The notes beneath the pieces are model-generated. The model searched no databases and had not been told where the DNA came from. It was given only the letters and a program-made list of their open reading frames with translations. The position numbers and the translations under genes are program-made. Positions 20,340-28,591 of a stretch of DNA of 35,580 bases are shown one piece after another. The first letter of the stretch is position 1; every line of letters starts with the position of its first letter. This DNA comes from Deltaproteobacteria bacterium (GTDB lineage: Bacteria; Lernaellota; Lernaellaia; JACKCT01), in the NCBI GenBank assembly GCA_020845895.1, contig JADLEX010000113.1, positions 1 to 35,580 of the forward strand. Reading direction: 5' to 3'.

Positions 20340-21270
20340 ACGGGTCGCCGTGCTGCTGGGAGGTCCGTCCACCGAACGCGACGTGAGCCTGCGGTCGGGC
20401 GCGGCCTGCGCCGCGGCGCTGCGCCGCAAGGCCTACGACGTGGTTGAGATCGACGTGGGATGGGATCTCGCGTCGCGGCTCGTGGACGAGCGCATCGACG
20501 TCGCCTTCAACATTCTGCACGGCAAGTACGGCGAGGACGGGTGCGTGCAGGGCGTTCTCGAACTGCTGCGGATTCCCTACACGGGCTCCGGGGTGTTCGC
20601 GTCCGCCGCGGCCATGGACAAGGTCGCCACCAAGGCGATTCTCGCCGCCGAGTCGCTGCCCGTCGCGCCGCACCGCCTGCTCACGCACGGCGCGCGCTTC
20701 GAACAGATCGCCGACGCCTTCGCGCTGCCGTGGGTCGTCAAACCCGCGACCGAGGGGAGCAGCGTCGGCATCTCGATCGTCACGCGCCGGGACGCCTTCG
20801 CCGTGGCGATCTCCAAGGCCCTCGCCTACGACCGGCGCGTACTGGTGGAGCCCTACATCAAGGGCCGCGAGATGTCGGTGGGCGTGCTCGACGCCCGCGC
20901 GCTGGGCATCGTCGAGATCGTTCCGAAGCCCGTCGAGGGCGAGGAGATCTCATTCTACGACTACACGCACAAGTACACCGCGGGCATGACGGAATACGTC
21001 ACATCGCCGGAGAACTTCGACCTCGCAGCCCGGCGGCGCGCGTACGAGCTGGCCGAGCGCGCCTGCACGGCGCTGGGCGTCGAGGGCGGCGCGCGGGTCG
21101 ATTTCATTTACTCCGAGGCGGGTGAGTACGTGATCATCGAGGTCAACACGCTGCCGGGCATGACCGAGCTGTCGCTATTGCCGATGACGGCGCGCGACGG
21201 CGCGGGGCTCGGCTTCGACGACCTCGTGGAAAAGATGCTCGCGGGCGCGCGACTGAAGATGGGACAGTGA
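20326..21270 (+). CDS. ddl: D-alanine:D-alanine ligase
   Basis: Ddl joins two D-alanines for MurF. This is an ATP-grasp enzyme of 314 residues with 'VLLGGPSTERDVSLRSG', 'LHGKYGEDGCVQGVLE', 'IPYTGSG', 'ATEGSSVGI', 'EPYIKGREMSVGVL', and 'RVDFIYSEAGEYVIIEVNTLPGMTE', read in pieces. The DNA- and Mg-binding Glu/Asn residues in 'IEVNTLPGMT' are intact. The ATG at 20326 is chosen because CGGAGG precedes it at good spacing and the product then starts just before the first conserved strand. It is embedded between murB and ftsQ, as in many dcw clusters. Confidence 0.96.
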   Translation: MWKDKRVAVLLGGPSTERDVSLRSGAACAAALRRKAYDVVEIDVGWDLASRLVDERIDVAFNILHGKYGEDGCVQGVLELLRIPYTGSGVFASAAAMDKVATKAILAAESLPVAPHRLLTHGARFEQIADAFALPWVVKPATEGSSVGISIVTRRDAFAVAISKALAYDRRVLVEPYIKGREMSVGVLDARALGIVEIVPKPVEGEEISFYDYTHKYTAGMTEYVTSPENFDLAARRRAYELAERACTALGVEGGARVDFIYSEAGEYVIIEVNTLPGMTELSLLPMTARDGAGLGFDDLVEKMLAGARLKMGQ

Positions 21271-21281
21271 GGAAGCGAATC

Positions 21282-22151
21282 ATGTGGCCGATGACCCGGG
21301 AACGACAAAGCGAAGGGCGATACGACGCGTGGCGCGAACGTGCCGCCGACGTGCGCGACGCCGCCGTGCGGGCCCGGTTCTTTTTCGCTCTGGTCGCCGT
21401 CGCCCTCGTCGCGTTCGTTTTGCGCGGACTGGTCACGCACTCGCCGCTCTTCGCGCTCAAGGCGATCGAAGTGAGCCGCTGCGAGCACGTGACGAGCGAC
21501 GAAATCCACCGGTTCCTCGAACTCTATCCGCGCCAGAGCCTGTTCGCGGTGGAACTGACGCCGATCCGCGAGCGGCTGCTCGACCACCCCTGGGTGGCCG
21601 ACGCGCGCGTGCGGCGCGTTTGGCCCGACACGGTTTCGATCGAGATCACCGAGCGCCGCCCCGTGGCGACGATTCTCATCTCCGCCGACGAGGACGCGGC
21701 GGTGCGCGCCGAGGGCCGCATCCGCAAGCACATGAACCTGTATTTCGTGGACGACCGCGGCGTCGTCTTCAGTCCCGTTCCCGTGGGCGACCATCGCCGC
21801 CTGCCCGTGCTCACGGGCTTTTCGCGCAAGGACTTCGTCGCGGCGCGCTCTCCCGACACGCCGGTGCGACGCATCTCCGAGGCGGTGGAGTTGCTCGGGC
21901 AGGCGCGGCTCGACTGGGACGACGACCTGCCGCCGATTCAGGAGATCGCGTACGACGGCGCCCGGGGCTTCTCGATTCTCGTCGACCGCACGCGCGTCGT
22001 CGTGGGACCCGCGCCGTTCCAGGATGTGTTTTTCCGGCTCGAAACCGTGCTGCGCCATCTCGGACCCCGCTGGACCGACGTGACGCGCATCGACCTGTCG
22101 TTGCCGGACCGGGCCGTGGTGAAGGGGTTGCGGGAGGAGAAGCCGTCATGA
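21282..22151 (+). CDS. ftsQ: Cell division protein FtsQ (POTRA domain)
   Basis: FtsQ is a bitopic divisome protein that recruits FtsB/FtsL. The product has a cytoplasmic N-terminus of about 30 residues and a membrane segment (about 32-52). The POTRA domain follows ('FALKAIEVSRCEHVTSDEI', 'HPWVADARVRRVWPDTVSIEITERRPVA'), then the FtsQ C-terminal beta domain. The ATG at 21282 (289 residues) is preferred because GAGGAAG at 21268-21274 is well spaced. A GTG at 21267, overlapping the ddl stop, would add five residues. The stop overlaps the ftsA start (ATGA). Confidence 0.92.
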   Translation: MWPMTRERQSEGRYDAWRERAADVRDAAVRARFFFALVAVALVAFVLRGLVTHSPLFALKAIEVSRCEHVTSDEIHRFLELYPRQSLFAVELTPIRERLLDHPWVADARVRRVWPDTVSIEITERRPVATILISADEDAAVRAEGRIRKHMNLYFVDDRGVVFSPVPVGDHRRLPVLTGFSRKDFVAARSPDTPVRRISEAVELLGQARLDWDDDLPPIQEIAYDGARGFSILVDRTRVVVGPAPFQDVFFRLETVLRHLGPRWTDVTRIDLSLPDRAVVKGLREEKPS

Positions 22152-23374
22152 AGGGACGATCGGACTTGATTGCCGGACTCGATATCGGCACGTCCAAAAT
22201 CGGGTGCGTCGTCGCCGAGCCGACCGATGCGGGCCTCAACATCCTCGCGGTGGGTTCGCACCCCAGCAAGGGCATGCGCAAGGGCGTGGTCATCAACATC
22301 GAGACCACGGTCGCGTCGATCCGCCGCGCGCTCGAAGAGGCCGAGATCATGAGCGGCGCGCGCATCGCCGGCGTCTTCGCGGCGGTGTCGGGCGGCCACA
22401 TCAAGTCGTTCAACAGCCACGGCATGATCCCGCTGCGCGGCGAAGAGGTCACGCAAAAAGACGTGGACCGCGTGCTCGACGCGGCGAGCGCCGTCGCGAT
22501 CCCCACCGACCGCGAGATCCTGCACGTGCTGCCGTGGGAGTTCATCGTCGACGAGCAGCGCGGCATCCGCGATCCGCTGGGCATGAACGGCGTACGCCTC
22601 GAGGTCAACTGCCACATCATCACGGGCGCGGTCGCCTCGTCGTCGAACGTGGTGAAGTGCTGCAACCAGGTGGACCTGCACGTGGACGGCATGGTGTTCG
22701 AACCGCTCGCCGCGTCGCTGGCCGTGCTCTCCGAGGCCGAGCGCGACATGGGCGCGGTGGTGATCGACATCGGCGGCGGCACCAGCGACATCGCCGTCTA
22801 TCACGAGGGCTGCCTCGTGCATTCCGCCGTGCTCGCGCTCGGCGGCGGCCACGTGACGAACGATATCGCCCACGGCCTGCGTCTGCCGGCCTACCCCACG
22901 GCGGAAAACCTCAAGATCAAGTACGGCGCGGCGGTGGCCGCGGACATCGACCCCGACGAAACGGTCGAGATCAACGACGGCGGGCGCGATCCGAAGTGGG
23001 TGGCGCGTCAGGTGCTGTGCGAGATCATCGAGCAGCGCTGCGACGAGATCCTGCGTCTCATTCACGCGGAGCTCGACGCGGCGGGCTATCTGCACGTCAC
23101 GCGCGCGGGGCTCGTGCTCACGGGCGGCTGCGCGCTGCTGGCGGGCATCGACCGGCTCGCCGAGCAGGTCTTCGATACGCCGGCGCGCGTGGGCTTTCCG
23201 CTCGGCGTGACGGGCCGCGCCGATCTCGTGCGCGATCCGGCCTTCGCCACGGCAGTCGGGCTCGTGCACTTCGGGCGCGACGAACTGGCGCGCGGCGGCG
23301 GAAAGCCGGCCAAGAGCTCGAAAATCCAGAATCGGTGGCACCGGACCAAAGAGTGGATCAAGGACTTCTTTTAA
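22148..23374 (+). CDS. ftsA: Cell division protein FtsA
   Basis: FtsA is the actin-like ATPase that tethers FtsZ to the membrane and recruits later divisome proteins. The 408-residue product has phosphate-1 motif 'AGLDIGTSKIGCVV', the 1C domain region with 'VSGGHIKSFNSHG', phosphate-2 'VIDIGGGTSDIAVY', 'LALGGGHVTNDIA' and 'VLTGGCALLAG'. It ends in a short Lys/Trp-rich amphipathic helix (NRWHRTKEWIKDFF), the usual membrane-targeting sequence. GGAGGAG lies upstream of the ATG at 22148, which overlaps ftsQ. A 45-base gap with a hairpin separates it from ftsZ. Confidence 0.97.
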   Translation: MKGRSDLIAGLDIGTSKIGCVVAEPTDAGLNILAVGSHPSKGMRKGVVINIETTVASIRRALEEAEIMSGARIAGVFAAVSGGHIKSFNSHGMIPLRGEEVTQKDVDRVLDAASAVAIPTDREILHVLPWEFIVDEQRGIRDPLGMNGVRLEVNCHIITGAVASSSNVVKCCNQVDLHVDGMVFEPLAASLAVLSEAERDMGAVVIDIGGGTSDIAVYHEGCLVHSAVLALGGGHVTNDIAHGLRLPAYPTAENLKIKYGAAVAADIDPDETVEINDGGRDPKWVARQVLCEIIEQRCDEILRLIHAELDAAGYLHVTRAGLVLTGGCALLAGIDRLAEQVFDTPARVGFPLGVTGRADLVRDPAFATAVGLVHFGRDELARGGGKPAKSSKIQNRWHRTKEWIKDFF

Positions 23375-23381
23375 GGGCACT

Positions 23382-23402
23382 CCCGCGCGGGCGCGGGCTT
23401 TT
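23382..23402 (+). terminator. Hairpin plus short T-run between ftsA and ftsZ (possible attenuator)
   Basis: CCCGCG at 23382-23387 and CGCGGG at 23392-23397 form a 6-base perfect stem with a 4-base loop, followed by C and TTTT. It could act as a weak intrinsic terminator, a processing site, or a structure tuning ftsZ translation; the ribosome-binding site GGAGGAG begins only a few bases later. The T-run is short, so full termination is unlikely. Confidence 0.4.
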
Positions 23403-23419
23403 CACGGAGGAGCGATCGC

Positions 23420-24682
23420 ATGATTGAGATGATTGAGCGGCACGAAACGGCGGTGATCAAGGTGATCGGTGTGGGCGGCGGCGGAGGCAACGCCGTGAAC
23501 ACGATGATCCAGTCCGGCATGGGCGGCGTCGAGTTCATCGCCTGCAACACGGACGCACAGGCGCTGGAGTCGAACCTCGCGCCGTGCCACATCCAGATCG
23601 GACGGGGACTGGGCGCGGGGGGAAACCCCGATGTCGGCCGTCAGGCGGCCGAGGACGCCGAGGACGCGATCCGTCGCCACATCGAGGGCGCCCACATGAT
23701 CTTCGTGACCGCGGGCATGGGCGGCGGCACGGGCACCGGCGCGGCCCCGGTCATCGCGCGGATCGCGCGCGAGATGGATGCGCTCACGGTCGCCATCGTG
23801 ACCAAGCCGTTCATCTTCGAAGGACATCGACGCCAGCGCCAGGCCGATGAAGGGCTCGACGCGCTCACGGAGCACGTCGACACGCTCATCACGATTCCGA
23901 ACCAGAAGCTGCTCGCCATCGCCGGGCGCGACACGTCGATGCTCGACGCGTTCCGCAAGGCCGACGAGGTGCTGCTCAACGCGGTGCAGTCGATCTCCGA
24001 CCTCATCACCGTGCCCGGGCTCATCAACCTCGACATCAACGACGTGCGCACGATCATGAAGGATATGGGCGTGGCGCTCATGGGCACCGGCATCGCCACC
24101 GGCGACAACCGGGCCATCGAAGCCGCGAACATGGCGATCTCCAGCCCGCTGCTCGAGAGCGTCGAGATCCGCGGCGCGCAGGGCGTGCTCATCAACATCA
24201 CCGGCTCGTCGGACATGACGCTGGCCGAGGTCAACGACGCGGCGAGTCTGGTGCAGGAAGCCGCCGAAGCCGCGACCGACCGCGCCAACATCATCTTCGG
24301 AGCGGTGATCGACGAGCGCATGGGCGACGCGGTGCGCATCACCGTTATCGCCACCGGCTTCGACTGCGCCGCCGTGGAATGGGGATCGACGACGATTCGC
24401 CGCGACGAACCCGTCGCCGTGCCGCGACGCAGCGAGCCGCTACCGGTCTCGCGCCCGTCGGTGATCTCGCGGCGGTTCGACGAGCGGCCCGCGCCGCCCG
24501 CGCGCGAAAACCGCCCCGTGATCCGCATGGGCCGCGTCTCCGACGTGGACAACGAGGCGCGCGAACAGGTCGCCACGCACGCCCGGCCCGAAGTGAAAGC
24601 CGCCGCCGGTGGACGCCGCCGCGACGCGCGACAGGGCGAGGACTACGACATCCCGACGTTCCTGCGCCGCCTGGCAGACTGA
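23420..24682 (+). CDS. ftsZ: Cell division GTPase FtsZ
   Basis: FtsZ polymerises into the Z-ring at the division site. The 420-residue product has '[16 protein letters not shown]', the tubulin signature 'GGGTGTG' at 101-107, '[11 protein letters not shown]', the T7 loop 'NLDINDV' at 203-209 with its catalytic Asp residues, and '[11 protein letters not shown]'. A variable Arg/Pro-rich linker covers about 320-400. The C-terminal peptide '[13 protein letters not shown]' is the FtsA-binding tail. GGAGGAG precedes the ATG at 23420. It is the last gene of the cluster and is followed by a strong terminator at 24883. Confidence 0.98.
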   Translation: MIEMIERHETAVIKVIGVGGGGGNAVNTMIQSGMGGVEFIACNTDAQALESNLAPCHIQIGRGLGAGGNPDVGRQAAEDAEDAIRRHIEGAHMIFVTAGMGGGTGTGAAPVIARIAREMDALTVAIVTKPFIFEGHRRQRQADEGLDALTEHVDTLITIPNQKLLAIAGRDTSMLDAFRKADEVLLNAVQSISDLITVPGLINLDINDVRTIMKDMGVALMGTGIATGDNRAIEAANMAISSPLLESVEIRGAQGVLINITGSSDMTLAEVNDAASLVQEAAEAATDRANIIFGAVIDERMGDAVRITVIATGFDCAAVEWGSTTIRRDEPVAVPRRSEPLPVSRPSVISRRFDERPAPPARENRPVIRMGRVSDVDNEAREQVATHARPEVKAAAGGRRRDARQGEDYDIPTFLRRLAD

Positions 24683-24882
24683 CCGAAGCGACCGGGCGAA
24701 ACGTCCGGCGAAAGACGACGAACACCGCGGAGCGAACGCGCTCCAAAGACGCTCTTTGACACGAAACGAATCGGCGCGATCGGAGGCTCCTTCGCCGGTC
24801 GTGTCGCGGGGACCGCGCCCGCCTCTTGCGGTCTCCAAACGGCGCCCGGGTTCCCCACCCGCCGCCGCAACATCCCTTTTTC
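24683..24882. other. Trailer between ftsZ and its terminator
   Basis: These 200 bases hold no supported gene. A TTGACA-like hexamer occurs near 24756 but no matching -10 follows it at 16-18 bases, so I do not call a promoter. The stretch would be the untranslated 3' end of the cluster transcript. Confidence 0.5.
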
Positions 24883-24917
24883 GGCCACCGGTTTGCCGCT
24901 CGGTGGCCCTTTTTTTA
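24883..24917 (+). terminator. Rho-independent terminator of the dcw cluster
   Basis: GGCCACCG (24883-24890) and CGGTGGCC (24901-24908) form an 8-base perfect stem with a 10-base loop, followed by a run of eight T from 24910. It is oriented for plus-strand transcripts and ends the ftsZ transcript; on the minus strand no T-run follows, so it would not serve recO. Confidence 0.9.
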
Positions 24918-24970
24918 TCTCGAATTCGGGGATGCCCGCCCAATTGGCTAATGCCGAAATGAATTGGCTA

Positions 24971-25762
24971 CTAATCGGCTATTGGTTGCGTGAGCGGCGA
25001 CGCGGCCACCTGCCCCGGCTTGGGCAGGCGGCGCGCGAAACGCAGCGCCACGAGCGGACCGCCGAGGTGGTGCTCGATTTGCGCGGGCAGGAGCGCGGCC
25101 AGTGCATCCTGATCCGCTTTCGACAAGACGCACGACAGCAGCTCCTCGTTCGGCCCATGGAATGAATCGCCCATGAAGGCGCGTGCGGCGGGGCCGATCG
25201 TCGCGAGTTGGTGATCGGCGAGGCAGCGCGAACACACGATGCCGCCGCGCAGCGTCGAGTAGCGTGCCGCGTCGTCCGTCCGCGCGGCGCGTCCGCACAC
25301 CACGCAGTTCGTCAGATTCGGCGCGAGGCCCGTCGCGGCGAGCGTTGCCGCCTCGAAAACCCGCAGCACGACCGGGCGCACGCCCGATTCGAGCGCCGCG
25401 AGCGTGAGGCACGCCGCGTCGAACAGCTCGGGTTCGGCGTGATTTTCGACCGAGACGCGGCGCGTCACCTCGATCACGTGCGCGAGGGCGGCGAAGGCGG
25501 CGACGGAAGCGGCATTCGCCCAGTGGCCGTCGATCATCTCGCCGGAGTCCACGGTCGGCATCCCGCCGCGCCGGGCCGACACGCGCACACGCACGAGGTT
25601 GCCGAGATCGAAGACGTTGGCGAAGCGCTTCTGGCTCTTGCGCACGCCGCGCACCAGAGCCGAGACGAGCCCCTGCTCGCGCGAGACGAGCCACGCGACC
25701 CGGTCGCTTTCGCGAAACGGGATCAGCTTGACGACGAGGGCGGTCAGCTCGACGCGCGACAC
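24971..25762 (-). CDS. recO: DNA repair protein RecO
   Basis: RecO works with RecR (and RecF) to load RecA on gapped DNA. The 263-residue product begins with the OB-fold sequence ('ALVVKLIPFRESDRVAWLVSREQGLVSALVRGVRKS' in part). In the helical domain it carries a four-cysteine zinc site: C153, C156, C177 and C180 ('NCVVCG' and 'VCSRC'). Length fits the family. Translation starts at GTG 25762, one base after the rlmB stop, so the two are probably cotranscribed and coupled. The gene ends about 55 bases from the ftsZ terminator, converging with the cluster. Confidence 0.93.
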   Translation of the reverse strand: MSRVELTALVVKLIPFRESDRVAWLVSREQGLVSALVRGVRKSQKRFANVFDLGNLVRVRVSARRGGMPTVDSGEMIDGHWANAASVAAFAALAHVIEVTRRVSVENHAEPELFDAACLTLAALESGVRPVVLRVFEAATLAATGLAPNLTNCVVCGRAARTDDAARYSTLRGGIVCSRCLADHQLATIGPAARAFMGDSFHGPNEELLSCVLSKADQDALAALLPAQIEHHLGGPLVALRFARRLPKPGQVAASPLTQPIAD

Positions 25763-25763
25763 G

Positions 25764-26507
25764 TCACGTCCGCTTCGACGCCGTCAGCCGCTGGCGGTGG
25801 ACTTCATACAGCGCGCAAGCCGTGGCGGCGGCGACATTGAGCGACGCGATCGGTCCCGCGGCCGGCAGGCGGCACACGCGGTCGGTGTGCTCGCGCACGA
25901 GCCGCCGCGCGCCCTTGCCCTCGCTGCCCATGACGATCGCCACGTCGCCCGACAGATCGATCTCATGCAACATCGCTTCGCCGTCCGCCTCGAGCGAATA
26001 ACACCAGAAGCCCGCTTCCTTCAGCGTTTCCAGCGCGCGCGTCAGGTTGGTCGCCGTCACGATCGGCACCGCGTCCGACGCGCCCGACGAGATCTGGTCG
26101 ACCAGCGGCGTGACCTGCGCGCTGCGATCGCGGGGCAGCACCACAAAACTCACGCCGAACGCACCGCAACTGCGCAGGATCGCGCCAAGGTTTTGCGGAT
26201 CGGTCACGCCGTCGAGCACCACGGCGACGCGCCCGCCGGCGGGGATGCGCTTGAGCGTTTCCTCCAGGGTCGCGCCTTCATGAGCACGCACGTCCGCCAC
26301 CACGCCCTGATGGCGACGCGAGGGGTCCTTGCGGTCGAGCTCGTGGCGCGGGACCGATTCGATGGGCACCCCGGCGCGCCGCGCGAGATCGGCGAGCTTT
26401 CCGAAACGATCAGCCCGTTCGCGATCGAGATAGATGCGCGTGACGCGCCCGGAAGACGACGCCAGCGCCGCTTCGACCGCGTGAATTCCGACAATCCGCT
26501 GCGTCAT
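25764..26507 (-). CDS. rlmB: 23S rRNA (guanosine(2251)-2'-O)-methyltransferase, TrmH/SpoU family
   Basis: RlmB methylates the 2'-O of G2251 in the peptidyl transferase region of 23S rRNA. The product of 247 residues has an N-terminal substrate-binding domain ('IVGIHAVEAAL', 'RRHQGVVADV') and a knotted SPOUT domain. The SPOUT domain shows the three TrmH motifs: 'DGVTDPQNLGAILRSC', 'IVMGSEGKGARRLV' and 'PIASLNVAAATACALYE'. ATG 26507 is chosen over an upstream TTG at 26519; GGGGAC lies 6 bases before it. The assignment to RlmB rather than another 2'-O-methyltransferase of this family is by overall pattern. It overlaps into recO without a gap. Confidence 0.9.
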   Translation of the reverse strand: MTQRIVGIHAVEAALASSSGRVTRIYLDRERADRFGKLADLARRAGVPIESVPRHELDRKDPSRRHQGVVADVRAHEGATLEETLKRIPAGGRVAVVLDGVTDPQNLGAILRSCGAFGVSFVVLPRDRSAQVTPLVDQISSGASDAVPIVTATNLTRALETLKEAGFWCYSLEADGEAMLHEIDLSGDVAIVMGSEGKGARRLVREHTDRVCRLPAAGPIASLNVAAATACALYEVHRQRLTASKRT

Positions 26508-26664
26508 GCCCGTCCCCAAAAAACTCTTCGCGCCCTTCTACCGCGTTCGGGGCCGATTACCTAGCGGAATACCACCGGAAAATTCTTCCGGCGGACATCC
26601 GGAGCGTCACCGCGAAATCAAGGCAATTTATCGAAAACGCCTGACCGACGGTCGGAATCACATT

Positions 26665-26680
26665 CGGGATGACCCTTGCA
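26665..26680 (+). promoter_or_regulatory. Candidate sigma-54 promoter of the pseudopilin gene
   Basis: CGGGATGACCCTTGCA fits the sigma-54 pattern TGGCACG-N4-TTGCA at 9 of 12 positions. It has the required GG and GC pairs exactly ten bases apart. Transcription would start near 26691, about 38 bases before the preferred start of the pseudopilin gene. A GACCG-A-CGGTC palindrome lies just upstream at about 26643-26653 and might bind an activator, but no activator gene is in the window. Confidence 0.45.
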
Positions 26681-26728
26681 TAAAGTCCGCAGGGAAACAT
26701 GTCGATACGTTCTGAGGGGAGAGCGGAC

Positions 26729-27337
26729 ATGCGAAGGATCCTAAAAACACCGATCGACCGCAAACGTGGCGGCTATTCGTTCATCGAGATCATGATGGTG
26801 CTCCTGATCGCGAGCATTGTCTTCGTCGGCTGGTATCGCACCATGTCGTGGACGCGTCACCGCGCCATGCTGGCCGTCTTCATGTCCGACATCCGGCAGG
26901 TCAAGATCGCGGCGGGGCGTTTCCAAACCGACGTCGGCGCTTACCCGCCCGACGTCAACCGCGGCATCGACCCCGGCATGATCGACAAGTTCGGCTGGCA
27001 GACCGGCGGCCACTCTGCCAAGTGGAATACCCTGGATCTGAGCGGTTGGAAGGGACCATATTTGGCCGAATGGAAAACGTGGAAGCGCAACCCCTGGGGA
27101 GGGCTCTACGACTGGGACAACTACGAACCCGGCTACAACTACATGGGCATCACGGGTGGTGCGGTCTATCTGACGCTCAAGCCCAGCACCTGGGGCGGTC
27201 AGGACGGTTTGCCCAAACCCATGTACGAGGACATGCTGGAAGACTTGGGACTCGACACGAGTTCCTGGGAGTACGTCGTCGCGGTCCGAATGGGCCACTA
27301 CCCCAGCACCAACCAAAACCTGGGCGGCGCCCACTAG
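26729..27337 (+). CDS. Type II secretion GspG-like pseudopilin
   Basis: This 202-residue product has a type IV prepilin leader: a basic stretch, then cleavage expected after Gly15 in RKRGG/YSFIE, with the conserved Glu at +5 (residue 20). The hydrophobic helix IMMVLLIASIVFVGW follows. The mature part resembles GspG-type pseudopilins: 'RFQTDVGAYPPD', 'GWKGPYLAEW' and 'NPWGGLYDW', which in GspG surround the calcium-binding loop. It is longer than typical GspG (about 140), with extra residues around 'STWGGQDGLPKP'. ATG 26729 has GAGGGGAGAG upstream; an earlier ATG at 26699 would lie almost at the predicted transcription start. No other secretion genes are adjacent; it converges on the minus-strand pair at 27353. 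Confidence 0.82.
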   Translation: MRRILKTPIDRKRGGYSFIEIMMVLLIASIVFVGWYRTMSWTRHRAMLAVFMSDIRQVKIAAGRFQTDVGAYPPDVNRGIDPGMIDKFGWQTGGHSAKWNTLDLSGWKGPYLAEWKTWKRNPWGGLYDWDNYEPGYNYMGITGGAVYLTLKPSTWGGQDGLPKPMYEDMLEDLGLDTSSWEYVVAVRMGHYPSTNQNLGGAH

Positions 27338-27352
27338 CGGAGGATCATCCCG

Positions 27353-27799
27353 TCAGTTGTGCCGCTCGTTGTGCAGGCACCACCACCGCCCCGCGCCGAA
27401 CCAGTAGTCGACGACCGGAGCATCCTTGGGCGGCTTTTTGTTGAGCGGGCAGACGATCAGCCCGGCATGATGCCGTTCGTCGAGGTCGATCACCATTTTT
27501 TGCGGATACGTCTCGCCCGGCGCGGGAAGAAAGATCAGCACCATCCTGCGCGCGCCGTCCGGAAGCGTCATCAGATAACCGGTGGACAGCAGGGGAACCT
27601 CGATGTTTTCCTCCGCCAGGACGCTCCACAGCGTCTCGTCGGCGGCCTGCTGATTGAGATGGCACATCTTCGCGTAGCGCATGTCGCGGTACTCGCCGAT
27701 CTTGAAGACGAGCAGGAAGCCCAGCACCACCGCGGTCAGCAGCAAAAGCAGATCAATCAGGGCGATTCCGCGTCGCCGACTGTGCGCGCGATGCATCAT
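27353..27799 (-). CDS. Atypical prepilin-like protein
   Basis: This 148-residue product starts MMHRAHSRRRG, then IALIDLLLLLTAVVLGF. That is a prepilin-type leader with cleavage expected after Gly11 and a long hydrophobic helix, but Asp16 replaces the usual Glu at +5. The rest is a small periplasmic domain of about 105 residues with two late cysteines ('IVCPLNKKP' and 'WWCLHN') that may pair. The start overlaps the stop of the zinc finger gene upstream (ATGA), so the two are translationally coupled. Function is unknown; the pairing suggests a pilus- or secretion-like assembly with its partner. Confidence 0.7.
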   Translation of the reverse strand: MMHRAHSRRRGIALIDLLLLLTAVVLGFLLVFKIGEYRDMRYAKMCHLNQQAADETLWSVLAEENIEVPLLSTGYLMTLPDGARRMVLIFLPAPGETYPQKMVIDLDERHHAGLIVCPLNKKPPKDAPVVDYWFGAGRWWCLHNERHN

Positions 27800-28416
27800 T
27801 CGATCGCCAGTTCCCCGGCTCCCGTCGCGTAAAGCTTGACGAAGCGGAATTGGTCGGCACGCGGCAGCGAGAGCACAAAACCCGACTTCGGTTCGAGCAC
27901 GTAGTTGAATCGCTCCTCGGTCTTCATGATCTTCGGCTCGACCGGCAGATAGTCCGGAACGAGCGCCTTGATGTCCGCGGGATATCGCCCCTTGGCAGCG
28001 CGGTACTGGAAGATCTTCGCCAGCACGTGCGTGAACTGCGGCGCCGGCGTGTCGTTCTCCCACAGGCGGGGATCGCTCACGGAAATGGTCGCCTGAGCAT
28101 AGTCCAGACGGCTATTGATCCACAGGTGCGCCAGGACGAGTGCGACGACGGCCAGCACGAGCGGCAGGCTGACCTGCACATTGAATCGTTCCCGCCAAGA
28201 GACGCGATGCGCCCGGTCGTGCGCGCGCCGCGCAAACTCCTGCTGCTCCTCGACCGCGCGGTTGGAGTGCGCGTCGACCGCCGTGTCGACGTTGCAGGTC
28301 GGGCACGTGATCTGATCGCTGTCGCCCGAAAAGACCATGCAGTCGCCGCAGACCGGCTGGCCGCACAGCGAGCATTCGTAGAGCGCGTCCTCGCGAGGAT
28401 GGCGGTAACACTTCAT
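27796..28416 (-). CDS. Zinc finger, one-membrane-segment protein with pseudopilin-like ectodomain
   Basis: This 206-residue product begins with a B-box-like zinc finger: C3, H6, C15, C18, C23, C26, C38 and C41. A charged linker (43-78) and one membrane segment (about 82-100) follow. The C-terminal part (101-206) contains 'FQYRAAKGRYPADIKALVPDYLP', which resembles the start of GspG/pilin globular domains ('YP.....L...YLP'). Thus the finger would be cytoplasmic and the pilin-like part periplasmic. The ATG at 28416 has GGAGAA upstream and begins the product exactly at the finger; a longer frame exists but is unsupported. It is the first gene of a coupled pair with the atypical prepilin. I do not know a named family for the whole protein. 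Confidence 0.7.
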   Translation of the reverse strand: MKCYRHPREDALYECSLCGQPVCGDCMVFSGDSDQITCPTCNVDTAVDAHSNRAVEEQQEFARRAHDRAHRVSWRERFNVQVSLPLVLAVVALVLAHLWINSRLDYAQATISVSDPRLWENDTPAPQFTHVLAKIFQYRAAKGRYPADIKALVPDYLPVEPKIMKTEERFNYVLEPKSGFVLSLPRADQFRFVKLYATGAGELAIE

Positions 28417-28435
28417 CGGCGATTCTCCGCCTATC

Positions 28436-28464
28436 CGCTTAGGCCGCGACGGGGGTCGTGTCAA
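28436..28464 (-). promoter_or_regulatory. Possible promoter for the zinc finger/prepilin-like pair
   Basis: On the minus strand a perfect TTGACA lies at 28464-28459; 17 bases on, the -10 position is TAAGCG (28441-28436), a poor match. If used, the leader would be only about 15 bases. Weak evidence. Confidence 0.3.
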
Positions 28465-28591
28465 GAATCGACGGCGCGCACGGCCTGGGCATGCTGCGCC
28501 CATGGCCAACGCGCCGGTCCGTGATTATGCTCTTGCGTCGGCGCGCCACGCGCCGCGCTGCCGGCAACGAACAACCGGCGGGGAGGACGAC

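Noticed and set aside
24756-24785. TTGACA-like hexamer after ftsZ as a promoter
   Set aside because: No -10 box at 16-18 bases and no gene downstream on the plus strand before the terminator.
26575-26591. CCGGAA-AATTC-TTCCGG inverted repeat upstream of the pseudopilin as a terminator
   Set aside because: No T-run on either side and no gene ends nearby on the plus strand; left uncalled.
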